Assembly (NCBI GenBank): GCA_012521215.1
Contig: JAAYMU010000148.1
Location: 1-58,524 of the forward strand
Reading direction: 5' to 3'
Length of the DNA: 58,524 nucleotides
Origin: Peptococcaceae bacterium
GTDB taxonomy: Bacteria; Bacillota; Desulfitobacteriia; Desulfitobacteriales; Syntrophobotulaceae
Every line of letters begins with the position of its first letter. Positions within the stretch are counted from its first letter, which is position 1. The notes beneath the pieces are model-generated. The model searched no databases and was not told the origin of the DNA. It was given only the letters and a program-made list of their open reading frames with translations. Shown here one piece after another: positions 43,170-52,988 of this stretch. A program made the translations under genes and the position numbers.

Positions 43170-43712
43170 GTGAGTGATGTATTACAGCTTATCCTGCTTA
43201 TTGTAGTCATTAATATTACTTATGTATCCCTAACTACAGTCCGTTTAATCCTGATGATTAAAGGCTTAAGATTATTTGCTTCTTTATTGTCCGTTGTGGA
43301 AGTTCTCGTTTATATTACCGGTCTTTCCATTATTTTGACCAACCTTAATAGCGTTTGGAATATTGCTGCTTATTGTGTTGGTTATGGAATTGGAGTATAT
43401 GTCGGAAGCAGGATTGAAGAAAAGCTTGCCCTCGGTTATATTACTGCCCAAGTGATATCCGATACTGTTAATAATGATATTCCCCAAAAGTTGCGCCAGG
43501 AGGGTTTTGGCGTGACAACCTGGTTAGGGGAGGGCCGTGACGGTCCACGTTTGGTGATGCTGGTACTGGCCAAGCGCAATAGACAAAAAGAACTGTTAAA
43601 ATTAGTAGACAGTGTCTGTCCCTCTGCCTTTGTGTTATTTGACGAGCCCCAGAATTTCCGAGGAGGCTTCTGGACTAAAAAAATTGGACGACATAGGAAA
43701 AAAGTAAAATGA
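43170..43712 (+). CDS. UPF0316/DUF2179-type membrane protein
   Basis: A 180-residue protein with three N-terminal membrane helices (about 5-25, 35-55 and 62-80) and a C-terminal cytoplasmic DUF2179-like domain (about 95-165; GFGVTTWLGEGRDGPR, ending in FDEPQNFRGGF). UPF0316 proteins of the YebE type have this layout; the function is unknown. The start is a GTG at 43170 with GGGAG upstream. Its last four bases overlap the AbrB-type gene. Confidence 0.85.
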   Translation: MSDVLQLILLIVVINITYVSLTTVRLILMIKGLRLFASLLSVVEVLVYITGLSIILTNLNSVWNIAAYCVGYGIGVYVGSRIEEKLALGYITAQVISDTVNNDIPQKLRQEGFGVTTWLGEGRDGPRLVMLVLAKRNRQKELLKLVDSVCPSAFVLFDEPQNFRGGFWTKKIGRHRKKVK

Positions 43713-44815
43713 AAAAAAAGTTATTAAGATTGGCCGCTTGTTTAATAAGTGCCTTGCTTGGTGGCGGAATATTTGCTTTGTTTCACATGCCTCTGCCTTG
43801 GCTTCTCGGCCCGATTGCGGTAACAATGATCGGCTCCAGCCTCTTAAAACTCAATTTTTTTTGCCCTGTTTTTATAAGAAATATAGGGCTCCTGCTCATT
43901 GGCTATGCAATGGGTGCCTCATTTACCGGCAACATCTTGACCTTGATTGCCGCCCAGCTACCCTGGATGTTGTTAATGACGGTAATGACTTTACTATTTT
44001 GTTTTTTTCTGGCTTATGTTAATTCCAAAATTGCAAAAGTCGATTACCTTACAATTTTAACAGGCAGTATGCCGGGAGCATTCAGTCAAATGATAGTTTT
44101 AGCGGAAGAAATAGAAGGTATTAATTTAGCGGTGGTTACCTTTTTTCATGTTATTAGGTTATTGATGATTGTTCTAATCATCCCGCTAATGGTATTCAGC
44201 CCCTTATTTAGTACCGGCAATGCCTTAATTTCAGGCGATGCTGTCTTTCTACAAGAATGGCAATGGAAAAGCTTATTTCCCAACGTCCTTATCTTTGCGG
44301 TTGTGGCCGTACTCTGTGCTTTACTGGGGAAGAAGATAAGGCTGCCGACCCCTTACCTGCTGGGTCCTGTGATCGGGACTGCGGCTCTGTGTTTAATTGG
44401 ACTTCAAAGCTTTTCCCTGCCGCCAATCATGACCAATATTTCCCAATTGTGTGTAGGCTGTTATATAGGATTATTGCTAAAACCCCAGCAAATGGCCAAC
44501 ATGTCCAAAGTGGTGGCTTGTGCTATACTTAATGGCCTTTTCTTAATCCTCTTTTCCTGGGCTTTAAGTCAGGTTCTTGTTCTGTTGCACGGTATACCTT
44601 CTGAGACAAGCTTTTTGTGTTTAGCACCTGGGGGAATGGATCAAATGGGCATCATAGCCCATGAAAAAGGGGCAATTTTATCTTTAGTGACTTGTTATCA
44701 GATGTTTCGATCCTTTTTTATTTTATTATTTATGCCTCCTCTTTTAAAATTATTATGGAAGTATAAACACCCCTTGCCCAGTGATGTCAGGCCGCTTTCC
44801 AAAAAGGAAGATTGA
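43709..44815 (+). CDS. AbrB-family (PF05145) membrane transporter-like protein
   Basis: A 368-residue polytopic protein made of two similar halves with the family motif PLPWLLGPIAVTMIG in the first half and LPTPYLLGPVIGTAAL in the second, plus GSMPGAFSQM and APGGMDQMG. This family (formerly called ammonia monooxygenase-like, unrelated to the DNA-binding AbrB) is thought to contain transporters, perhaps for organic compounds. The ATG overlaps the UPF0316 gene by four bases. A strong terminator follows. Confidence 0.9.
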   Translation: MKKKLLRLAACLISALLGGGIFALFHMPLPWLLGPIAVTMIGSSLLKLNFFCPVFIRNIGLLLIGYAMGASFTGNILTLIAAQLPWMLLMTVMTLLFCFFLAYVNSKIAKVDYLTILTGSMPGAFSQMIVLAEEIEGINLAVVTFFHVIRLLMIVLIIPLMVFSPLFSTGNALISGDAVFLQEWQWKSLFPNVLIFAVVAVLCALLGKKIRLPTPYLLGPVIGTAALCLIGLQSFSLPPIMTNISQLCVGCYIGLLLKPQQMANMSKVVACAILNGLFLILFSWALSQVLVLLHGIPSETSFLCLAPGGMDQMGIIAHEKGAILSLVTCYQMFRSFFILLFMPPLLKLLWKYKHPLPSDVRPLSKKED

Positions 44816-44860
44816 GAAAATCAAAAAGGAAAATGGAGTATTTGGTCAAGTTTAATGGTA

Positions 44861-44954
44861 AAAAAGATGCCTTCAAGGATTGTACTGACTCCCCAATCAT
44901 TAGATTTTTAGGTCTAACTTTTAGGGGTCAGTACAGATGAAGGCATCTTTTTCC
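44861..44954. terminator. Large bidirectional terminator between abrB-type and antiporter genes
   Basis: AAAAAGATGCCTTCA (44861-44875) pairs with TGAAGGCATCTTTTT (44938-44952). A second inner stem pairs GTACTGACTCCCC with GGGGTCAGTAC. It serves both convergent genes. Confidence 0.85.
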
Positions 44955-44977
44955 ATACTTGGTTTATTGTTATAACC

Positions 44978-46462
44978 TTAGAGGAAGAATATCAATGTAT
45001 TTAAGATAAAGAGTGGAATCAAGAAGACCAAGGCCCATCCCATATAACCAAAGAAACTCGGCATTTTTATTTTATTCTCTTCAGCAATAGAACGAACCAT
45101 AAAGTTGGGAGCATTTCCAATATAAGTGTTGGCTCCCATAAATACGGCACCACAGGATACTGCTAATAGCATCTCGGGGGCAATGGTTCCTACGGTTGTA
45201 ACTATACCTGAAGTTGAGCCTAAACTAGCTGCAGTAGTCATAAATACCAAGTAGGTCGGAGCATTGTCCAGGAAACTGGAGAGGGCTCCTGTGGCCCAGA
45301 AGAACTGTGCAGGGTGAGCTAACCCCAATTCCGAACCACGGGCACTTAAAATAGCCAAGGCCGGAATCATGGTAATAAAGATACCGATAAAGAGGATCGC
45401 AACTTCTTGAATAGGATACCAAGTAAATTTATTATCTTGGCGAATAGTTTTAGATGTAGTTTTAACTGAAAGGTAAGCGGCCAGTAATATTGTCAAATCT
45501 CTAATAATATTAACAAAAGGCAAAACGATGGTATCTGCACCGTATTTAAAAATAGTAATACCATAAAGTTCACCGGTAGCTAAATTGGCAAAGGCAGAAG
45601 TTTTAGGTAGAATTCCGCTTAAGATAACTGAACCGACAATCATGGCTAAAAAGATAATATTGTGCAGCCCTTCTACTCTTAACGGTTCTTTCACGGTATT
45701 TTCATTAATGTTAGGAACATTGGTTCCTAAGGTAATTTCTTTACGGTAATAATATTTATCCATAATATAATAAATAGCCAGCAAAATAATAGCATTAAAA
45801 GCCATAGGGCCTAATAAATTCATAGTCCAGAAAAAAGGTACTCCCCTTAAAAAACCGAGAAATAAGGGGGGATCCCCAACAGGTGTTAAGGAACCACCCA
45901 TATTACTAACCAGGAAAATAAAGAAAATTATCATATGAGTTTTCTTTTGACGCCACTCATTAGCCCGAATTAAAGGCCTGATTAACAACATGCTAGCTCC
46001 GGTAGTCCCAATCCAGCTGGCGAGAATAGTACCAATTGTAAGAAATATTAAATTAACCTCCGGAGTACCTTTTAAAGAACCCCGCAGGATAATGCCGCCT
46101 GAAACAGCAAACAAACCAAAAAGAAGAATGATAAAGGGAATGTAATCCAGGACTATTTGATGTAATAATTGTTCGACGGCCATGCCTCCACCATAAGCAA
46201 TTAGGAAAGGGACAAAAAATACCAGTGACCAAAAAGCACTAACCTTACCCATATTACGTTCCCACCATTGGCCGTTAACCAAGGGACAAATAGCAATAGA
46301 TAATAGCATTCCAACAAAAGGCAAAACACTCCATAGAGGTAAGGTGCTCCCCAGCTGAGTTCCTTCTCCACCGGACGCTAAAGCCACACTATTAACGGAA
46401 AGTAAGAATAGTACAGTGCATATAAAAACGACAAACACTTTTTTGGGTTTCAATAATAACAT
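44978..46462 (-). CDS. NhaD-type sodium:proton antiporter (IT superfamily)
   Basis: A 494-residue protein with a signal-like N-terminus and about 11-12 membrane segments. The conserved loops SNMGGSLTPVGDPPLFLGFL and SFLDNAPTYLVFM, and the late GANTYIGNAPNFMV, are shared by NhaD/ArsB-like antiporters of the ion transporter superfamily. It probably exchanges sodium for protons and supports pH or salt homeostasis. It is monocistronic. Confidence 0.9.
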   Translation of the reverse strand: MLLLKPKKVFVVFICTVLFLLSVNSVALASGGEGTQLGSTLPLWSVLPFVGMLLSIAICPLVNGQWWERNMGKVSAFWSLVFFVPFLIAYGGGMAVEQLLHQIVLDYIPFIILLFGLFAVSGGIILRGSLKGTPEVNLIFLTIGTILASWIGTTGASMLLIRPLIRANEWRQKKTHMIIFFIFLVSNMGGSLTPVGDPPLFLGFLRGVPFFWTMNLLGPMAFNAIILLAIYYIMDKYYYRKEITLGTNVPNINENTVKEPLRVEGLHNIIFLAMIVGSVILSGILPKTSAFANLATGELYGITIFKYGADTIVLPFVNIIRDLTILLAAYLSVKTTSKTIRQDNKFTWYPIQEVAILFIGIFITMIPALAILSARGSELGLAHPAQFFWATGALSSFLDNAPTYLVFMTTAASLGSTSGIVTTVGTIAPEMLLAVSCGAVFMGANTYIGNAPNFMVRSIAEENKIKMPSFFGYMGWALVFLIPLFILNTLIFFL

Positions 46463-46650
46463 CCTTTCATACTGTTTTATTATGGTTCAAGTAGTTTCCA
46501 CTCCTATCCTTCTTTTTGTCTATTATTCCTATCATCCCCCTTAATGCAAACTTACATTTTTATGTACATTTTACATTAATATACATATAGCTATTATGTA
46601 ACATTATATCATATAAAAACATTATACAACTTTTTATTATAGAAGGTATT

Positions 46651-46678
46651 AAAAAAAAATACCACTTTTAAGTGGTAT
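46651..46678 (-). terminator. Terminator after the YcdB/SLH protein gene
   Basis: ATACCACTT (46659-46667) pairs with AAGTGGTAT (46670-46678) with a two-base loop. On the minus strand nine T residues follow, a strong terminator for the gene ending at 46732. Confidence 0.88.
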
Positions 46679-46731
46679 ATCTTATTTATGGGGTAAATCT
46701 TTGTGGTTTTGTCTTGCCTAGAAATCTGACA

Positions 46732-48939
46732 TCAATATTTAAACCCCAATCCCAAAGCTTTGATTATGGAATATGCTGCTTCAGCTCTGGTCACAGGCCG
46801 GTCGGGGTTAAATTTCCCATCTTTTGGTCGAGGAATAATATCCAGTCCTGTTACCAGGGAAATATAACCTTGGGATGCTGGGGCAAAGGTTTGCGCATCA
46901 TTAAAAGAAGAAGTAAAGATACTGTTAAGGCGAGCTATTTTATCCAAACCTAAATAGCGAATAATGATTTTGCTGAAAAGTTCTTTGGATACAATTTGGT
47001 TTGCTGAGACTTCCTCTTGTAACCAGCCCAGCCTTTTCGCTTCTTTAATAATGTCGGCAGAACTAAGATTGTTGTCAATAATCCCGTTCTTGACGGCTAG
47101 TAAGGCTTTAAGCAGGGAATGGACAGTAATATTTTGCTGCGGTTTAAATTCATTTCCATATTCTCCAAATATCCCGGCTAATCCCAGGACCGTAATTTCC
47201 TTGGCGTAAGGATTGTCAGCAATATCATTAAAGTTAAGTCGACATGGTTGGTCGGTTAGGGGTTTACCCCGCCAATCCAGAAAGATACCGCTTTTAGCAT
47301 CCATAAGGTCAGAACTGGCACCGTTTATGGCCGCGGGCCTGTAGACCAAGCGCGCTTCTTTAGCTTCCCCCTGATCATAAACTATAGCATACTGCAATTC
47401 CATAGGCCTGGAGTGGAAAAATAATTCTTCGGCCTGATTTTTAGGCATTGCCACTGCAAGTTCAGGAAATTCAAGATTCCACCAGTTTAAACTATAGGAA
47501 GTGATTTTTTTTGTTACTAGATCCACTGTGGCGCTAATTTGATTGGCGGGGAATAGGATGCCGTTGACCATGCGCTGGTAGTTAAAAGTGATGGAAGTTC
47601 TGTCATCCGGCAAGGGCAATTTTGCTGCCGGTTCACTGCTATTTGGGTTTTCTAGGGCTAAGTTATCGGTATTTAATTTTGTCTGCTTGAACTTATCCGG
47701 CTGAATATGTTTAACAAAGTCTTCAGCAATTTTTAAGGCTTCACTGGGAGAAATAAGTTTAGTTTGGTCGGAAGAAGTTGCCGATGAATTATAGGAGCTA
47801 AAACTTATCAGTTCACCATTTTCAGCGTTGACTTTGGCACTAATAAACTGGGTTCGATTTTGGCTTTCCCAGTGGAAAGACCATGCTCGATTGCCGCGCA
47901 GGCTGCTGTCTTTATAAAGATTCATATTTCTAATACTAAAATCTTTAGGGATTTCTACCCACTTTTGAACAGCTTCTATCGCTTGTTCTTTCGTCAGCAG
48001 TTTAGCAAGATCTGCTATTTCTTGCTGTTCTTGGGGAGTTAAAGTGGCTTCTTTAGAATCAAGCTCTTTTGATCCCATGCCTCCAATTATTCCGGTTTCA
48101 TCGGCCCAGAATTCATCCTGGTTAAGAATCACCGGGTGCCCCGTCAGGGCATCAATTGTGCCGTTGTTTTTTAATTGGTAAACTAGCCGAACCTTTTCTT
48201 GGCCCTTGTCATTGGTTTGGAGCGGTCTGACTTCAGGGGCTAAAAAATATCGAAGTTCAAGTAGGTTAGATTCGCTCAAGGCTTGAGCTGCTTTAGTGGC
48301 ATCAATAGTATTGGCTTTGGCAAAGGTAAGATCAGTCCAATTAAGGTTATAGGACATTAAGCGGCCTGTTTCAGAGTCGATCTGGATACCGGCTCCATCG
48401 CCCGGAACCGGAATGTTGTTTTCTGTCCTTTGCCAAGCAAAACTGTAGGAGGTTTGCCCATAATCATTAAGTGGAATTATGGTGTTATCTGTAATTCGTT
48501 TAAGACGTTGGTATTTGTCCCCGGCTAACTTTTTTAAATTTTGATCCGCTAATTTTTCAGCCTGCTGTAAGCTTATGTCCGGAATTTTATATGATTGGTT
48601 TGGGGTGTAGGGTTTAGAATAGTGAATACTTAGAATGTCACCGCTTACAGCATCAACATAGGACATAAGACTTCCTGCTTTTGCCCCCTCAGAAGACCAA
48701 TTTAAATACCAAGCCTGGTGTGAATTATAATTGCTAAATCCGGATGAGAAATCTTTGAGTTCTGTCGGGATTTCAATTTTCCCCTTGACTGTCTGGATGG
48801 CTTGTTCCAAAGAAATAAGGGGCTTAGATGTACCTTTAGCTGATGATTGTTCAGCCCTGGCCAATAAAGGGGCCGGCATGCCTAATTGAACAAGCAGTAT
48901 TATAGCCATAGAAAAAACAAACAAACGGCGGGTTAACAC
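46732..48939 (-). CDS. Secreted YcdB/YcdC-domain protein with C-terminal SLH module
   Basis: A 735-residue exported protein. After a signal peptide (about 1-30) come repeated YcdB/YcdC-type (PepSY-like) domains (about 40-590; SYVDAVSGDILSIHYSKP, IDSETGRLMSYNLNW, VNAENGELISFSSYN and VDLVTKKITSYSLNWW). The end (about 605-735) contains SLH-like segments, the last reading FNPDRPVTRAEAAYSIIKAL. SLH modules anchor proteins to cell wall polymers, so this is probably an envelope-bound protein. PepSY-like repeats often inhibit or modulate peptidases; the target is unknown. It is monocistronic. Confidence 0.85.
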   Translation of the reverse strand: MLTRRLFVFSMAIILLVQLGMPAPLLARAEQSSAKGTSKPLISLEQAIQTVKGKIEIPTELKDFSSGFSNYNSHQAWYLNWSSEGAKAGSLMSYVDAVSGDILSIHYSKPYTPNQSYKIPDISLQQAEKLADQNLKKLAGDKYQRLKRITDNTIIPLNDYGQTSYSFAWQRTENNIPVPGDGAGIQIDSETGRLMSYNLNWTDLTFAKANTIDATKAAQALSESNLLELRYFLAPEVRPLQTNDKGQEKVRLVYQLKNNGTIDALTGHPVILNQDEFWADETGIIGGMGSKELDSKEATLTPQEQQEIADLAKLLTKEQAIEAVQKWVEIPKDFSIRNMNLYKDSSLRGNRAWSFHWESQNRTQFISAKVNAENGELISFSSYNSSATSSDQTKLISPSEALKIAEDFVKHIQPDKFKQTKLNTDNLALENPNSSEPAAKLPLPDDRTSITFNYQRMVNGILFPANQISATVDLVTKKITSYSLNWWNLEFPELAVAMPKNQAEELFFHSRPMELQYAIVYDQGEAKEARLVYRPAAINGASSDLMDAKSGIFLDWRGKPLTDQPCRLNFNDIADNPYAKEITVLGLAGIFGEYGNEFKPQQNITVHSLLKALLAVKNGIIDNNLSSADIIKEAKRLGWLQEEVSANQIVSKELFSKIIIRYLGLDKIARLNSIFTSSFNDAQTFAPASQGYISLVTGLDIIPRPKDGKFNPDRPVTRAEAAYSIIKALGLGFKY

Positions 48940-49202
48940 ATTATCACGTTCCTTTCTTGGTATCTAATATAAAAGACTTCAAGATAATGTGTTTTATGAC
49001 GCAAATTTTTGTAAAATTTCCCTGTTCTAAGGTTAAGAAATTGCATACAGTATATTATTCATCAATAGTAGATTTTTGGCTTAATTTATGCTAAAATTGA
49101 TAATCACATTTGTTCAATATAATTGTTATTTCTGTTTAAAAAATCCCATAAGGAACAAATATGTTCTTTTTTTTTGAGTAGGGTAGGGCTGGCGAGTAAA
49201 GT

Positions 49203-49631
49203 ATGTATATTTCTAAAAAGGAAATTCAGATAACATATGCTGACACGGATATGATGGGGGTTATTTACCACGCCAATTATCTGAAGTGGTTCGAGTTAGG
49301 CCGAACCGAACTTATTAAGGAACTTGGTTTTAATTATCAGGATATGGAGAAGGCGGGTTATGTGGCACCCGTTTATGAAGTTAAAGTTACATACAAGAGA
49401 CCTGTTCGTTACGGTGATGCTATCTATGTAGAAACCTGGATTGAAGAAAATACCGGTGTAAAAACTGTTTATGGCTACCAAATTGTTAACGATCAAGGCC
49501 TTGTTTTTGCTCAAGGGACAACAACCCATATAGTAGTGCGTAAGGATAATTTTAAACCAATACAATTTAAAAAAGTTTTCCCAGGCTGGTTCCAAAAATA
49601 TGAAGAAATTAAGAAGCATAAATCCGATTAA
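49203..49631 (+). CDS. Acyl-CoA thioesterase, 4-hydroxybenzoyl-CoA thioesterase/YbgC type
   Basis: A 142-residue hotdog-fold protein with YADTDMMGVIYHANYLKWFE (Asp16 is the catalytic-type residue of the DxxGxxY motif) and the segment FELGRTELIKELG. Such enzymes hydrolyse acyl-CoA; the acyl group is not predictable. The ATG at 49203 has only a weak upstream site (GGCTGG). The citrate synthase gene begins 64 bases downstream on the same strand. Confidence 0.9.
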   Translation: MYISKKEIQITYADTDMMGVIYHANYLKWFELGRTELIKELGFNYQDMEKAGYVAPVYEVKVTYKRPVRYGDAIYVETWIEENTGVKTVYGYQIVNDQGLVFAQGTTTHIVVRKDNFKPIQFKKVFPGWFQKYEEIKKHKSD

Positions 49632-49695
49632 ACTTTTGGTTTTAATTACTCTAATTGCATCGGGAAATCTTGGGGCTTAGTGAGGTGAATAATAT

Positions 49696-51072
49696 ATGGA
49701 ATGTATAGGTAAAGAGGATATGGAAGTTTTTAAAGAAGAGTTACTGCGCAAACTTAGTGAAAAGGCGTTAGTTAGTAGTAATATAGCTCCTGAACTATAC
49801 ACTAAATATGAGGTAAAAAGAGGCCTTCGTGATGCGGACGGCAAGGGAGTCTTGGTTGGGCTTACTGAAATTGGGGATGTACATTCCTATATTCTTGATG
49901 AAGGGGAAATGGTTCCTGTGCCCGGAAGGCTAACTTATAGGGGCATTAATATTAAGGATATTGTCAATGGTTTTATGGCCGACGGGAGATTTGGTTTTGA
50001 AGAAGTTACCTACCTACTTCTTTTTGGTCACCTTCCGGACGAAAAGACCTTAAAGGATTTTAAGAAGCTTTTAGGTATATATCAGCAGCTACCGGAAGAC
50101 TTTGTACGTGGAGTAATCCTCCATTCGCCCGGTAAAGATATTATGAATATGCTGGCCAGAAGTGTTCTGACCCTGTATTCTTACGATGATAATGCCGATG
50201 ATACTTCTATCCCTAATGTACTTAAACAATGCTTGAAGCTTATTGCCTGGTTTCCTTCCCTGGCGGTTTACGGCTATAATGCTTATGTTCATTATCATGG
50301 CAATAAAAGTCTTATTCTCCACAGCCCCAGACCTGAGCTAAGCACTGCAGAAAATATCCTGTATATGTTGCGGCCGGATTGCAAATATACGGAGCTGGAA
50401 GCAACTCTTCTGGATTTGGCCCTTGTATTGCACGCCGAACACGGAGGGGGTAACAATTCTTCATTTGTTACCCATGTCATAACCTCTACCGGAACCGATA
50501 CTTACTCGGTAATGGCTGCTGCTATTGGGGCTTTAAAAGGGCCGAGACACGGAGGAGCCAATATAAAGGCAGTCTATATGCTGGAGGATATAAAACGAAA
50601 TGTTAAGGATTGGCAGGATGACGATGAGATACGAAACTATCTATTCAAGATTCTAAGGAAAGAAGCCTTTGATAAAGCAGGCCTTATTTATGGCATCGGA
50701 CATGCTGTTTATTCCATTTCCGACCCTCGCGAGGTTATATTTGAACACTATGCCAGTAAACTGGCTAAGGAAAAAGGACTGGAAGAAGAATTTAATTTAT
50801 ATCTTAAGGTTGAAGAGCTTGCCCCAGGTGTTATTGCAGAACACACCGGAAATAACAAAGTAATCAGTGCCAATGTGGATTTTTATTCCGGATTTGTTTA
50901 TCGCATGCTAGAGATTCCGATTGAAATGTTTACACCGATATTCGCAATTTCCAGAATATCCGGCTGGAGTGCCCACAGAATTGAAGAAATAATTAGCCAT
51001 GGGAAGATTATCAGGCCGGCTTATAAGAGCGTAGCTCCCCGTCGAGAGTATATACCTTTGAAAGACAGGTAA
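49696..51072 (+). CDS. Citrate synthase family enzyme
   Basis: A 458-residue (Si-type) citrate or 2-methylcitrate synthase. Catalytic-region motifs are LHAEHGGGNNSSF, GPRHGGAN, GIGHAVY and VDFYSGFVY, which cover the active-site His, His and Asp. It condenses acetyl-CoA (or propionyl-CoA) with oxaloacetate. It is longer than the 370-residue Bacillus CitZ and has an N-terminal helical extension (about 1-60), as in clostridial enzymes. GTGAGGTG precedes the ATG. 2-methylcitrate use is possible given the PrpF-type isomerase 9 kb away, but nothing here decides it. A terminator follows. Confidence 0.92.
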   Translation: MECIGKEDMEVFKEELLRKLSEKALVSSNIAPELYTKYEVKRGLRDADGKGVLVGLTEIGDVHSYILDEGEMVPVPGRLTYRGINIKDIVNGFMADGRFGFEEVTYLLLFGHLPDEKTLKDFKKLLGIYQQLPEDFVRGVILHSPGKDIMNMLARSVLTLYSYDDNADDTSIPNVLKQCLKLIAWFPSLAVYGYNAYVHYHGNKSLILHSPRPELSTAENILYMLRPDCKYTELEATLLDLALVLHAEHGGGNNSSFVTHVITSTGTDTYSVMAAAIGALKGPRHGGANIKAVYMLEDIKRNVKDWQDDDEIRNYLFKILRKEAFDKAGLIYGIGHAVYSISDPREVIFEHYASKLAKEKGLEEEFNLYLKVEELAPGVIAEHTGNNKVISANVDFYSGFVYRMLEIPIEMFTPIFAISRISGWSAHRIEEIISHGKIIRPAYKSVAPRREYIPLKDR

Positions 51073-51142
51073 GTATAAGGTGGGAGAGCAGGAGTCGGGG
51101 GGCAAGATATGAAAGGTCAGAAGACATGGAAGCATAAAAAGA

Positions 51143-51188
51143 CAAAGGGGCATAAAGGAACTTTGGTTTCATTATGCTCCTTTTGTAT
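51143..51188 (+). terminator. Terminator after citrate synthase
   Basis: CAAAGGGGCATAA (51143-51155) pairs with TTATGCTCCTTTTG (51172-51185) with one bulged or wobble position, followed by a T-rich run. Confidence 0.75.
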
Positions 51189-51318
51189 TTCATAACTTTA
51201 ATTTTAGAATTTATTCTGCTAAGATAAGGCTACAAAGAAGTTGGGATTTTGCATAATGATAACGGCGAAGTAATAATTACGCCAAAGTATTGCTTGGATT
51301 AGTAGTGGGGTGATAACC

Positions 51319-52920
51319 TTGGTTGGGGTTGAACAAGTTTCGGGTTTTTTGGCCAAGTATGGAGCAAAGGTTTTTATACAATCAAGGTCAACTTCGTTGG
51401 TTAAAGACTGTGTTTTTTTATATCAGGCAAAAGCTCCGTTAAGAACAAATATACTGTATGCCTGTACATCTGCAGAGCTTAGTGTTTTACCTACCAGCTC
51501 ATCGGAATTAAATATTTTGTGTATAAATGAAGGCAATCTTGATGATAATTATTGGACCCAAATAAAACATAATGTAATCGTAGTTCCTGCCAATAGGGAG
51601 ACGGATAGTATAGACATAAATCATTTAGTTAATAGTGTCTGTGAATATTTGAACTCATACTGGGAGTTAACCTTGGCTCAGTCTAAGTTGACGGAAGTTC
51701 TTCTTTCAGGAATGGGTCTGCAGCAAATTGTTGATACCGGCAGTGAACTTTTAGGAAATCCCATCCTTGTTATTGATATCAGCTTTAAAGTGGTTGCTTA
51801 TAGCAGGACAATTCAATCTGATGATATTCCTTGGCAAAAGATGACGGAGAGCGGGTATTGTTCTTATGAAATGATTGATGTCATGATCGACGATAGATAT
51901 GAGCATAGGTACAGCAAATTTCCTGTATACGTAAAAGCCCAAGCTATTTATCCTTATAATTCTCAGCTTTCCGGGATTAGAATCCGGGGGAAAACGGTTG
52001 GGCATGTCAGTCTAATCGAATGCAAAAGACCAATAAAAGAGACCGATGCTCTTCTTCAGAAATTTCTTTGTGACGTAATTGCCTGTGAAATGCAAAAAGA
52101 CAGTTTTACTAGTCAGTCTAAGGGGGTTATGTACGAGAATTTTATTGCCGATTTATTGGACGGTAAGATTAAAAACCGTAGGGTAATTGAGGAAAGAATG
52201 AAATTATTGGATTTTCTAAGGCAAGATATTTTTTATATCTTGACCGCGCGTTTGCGGCCCGAAATTGCAGTTAATAAGCCGCTTTTGTATTTTAGAGATG
52301 TTTTAGAAACTATTATTAGCGACAGCAAATGCCTCATCTATAAAAATGATATTGTTGCTCTGATTAGCAAAAGTAAGGAAAACGGTTTAAACAAAGCTGA
52401 GTTAGGTGAAGTTATTGGCTTCCTAAAAAAGCACCGCATGGTTGGCGGTTTAAGTAATTGTTTTGAAAATGTGGCAGAGGCTAAAACCTTTTACCAGCAG
52501 TCCTGCAAGGCCATTGAGCTGGGGCTGCGCTTGGATAGTGAGAAAACGTTATTTCAATATGAGCATTATTTTGTTTATAATCTGTTTGAAATTGCCGAAA
52601 AACAGGAAGATCTAAAGAATTTTTTAAGCCCTTTATTATTTCGGCTTATGAATTATGATTTGCAGAACAATACTGACTATATGGGCAGTTTGTATGCTTA
52701 TTTGGCCAGTGGCAATAACCTAACCAAAGCCGCTCAAGTGTTTGACATCCATCGTAATACTATGAATTACCGTATAAAACGGATTGAGGAAATTATGAAT
52801 GTCAATCTCAATGATCCCAATGTTAGTTTTATCCTCAATTTCTCTTTTAAATTGCTTTTGTTTTCTAATTATGGTGGGTCAAACTTGACTGAGGTTTTGA
52901 AAAAGTTATCAAGATTATGA
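51319..52920 (+). CDS. PucR-family transcriptional regulator
   Basis: A 533-residue regulator with a short N-terminal PurC-like regulatory region, a central GAF-like segment (about 130-250; GNPILVIDISFKVVAYSR) and a C-terminal PucR helix-turn-helix (about 465-515; YLASGNNLTKAAQVFDIHRN). PucR-type proteins usually activate catabolic or amino-acid/purine-use genes. I place the start at the TTG 51319 because GGGGTG lies six bases upstream; a GTG at 51310 is also in frame. It converges on the oxidoreductase operon, 68 bases away, and is the best candidate for its regulator. Confidence 0.87.
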   Translation: MVGVEQVSGFLAKYGAKVFIQSRSTSLVKDCVFLYQAKAPLRTNILYACTSAELSVLPTSSSELNILCINEGNLDDNYWTQIKHNVIVVPANRETDSIDINHLVNSVCEYLNSYWELTLAQSKLTEVLLSGMGLQQIVDTGSELLGNPILVIDISFKVVAYSRTIQSDDIPWQKMTESGYCSYEMIDVMIDDRYEHRYSKFPVYVKAQAIYPYNSQLSGIRIRGKTVGHVSLIECKRPIKETDALLQKFLCDVIACEMQKDSFTSQSKGVMYENFIADLLDGKIKNRRVIEERMKLLDFLRQDIFYILTARLRPEIAVNKPLLYFRDVLETIISDSKCLIYKNDIVALISKSKENGLNKAELGEVIGFLKKHRMVGGLSNCFENVAEAKTFYQQSCKAIELGLRLDSEKTLFQYEHYFVYNLFEIAEKQEDLKNFLSPLLFRLMNYDLQNNTDYMGSLYAYLASGNNLTKAAQVFDIHRNTMNYRIKRIEEIMNVNLNDPNVSFILNFSFKLLLFSNYGGSNLTEVLKKLSRL

Positions 52921-52988
52921 GTGAAGGCTTTTAGGTTCTTAGGCTGTGAACAATCTTTTATTGCGTTCAAATCTATAGTCCTTGGTAT

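Noticed and set aside
51109-51195. 28-codon plus-strand frame after citrate synthase with a G-rich upstream site
   Set aside because: It runs through both arms of the terminator at 51143-51188, its composition is a Lys/Thr jumble, and there is no sign of conservation.
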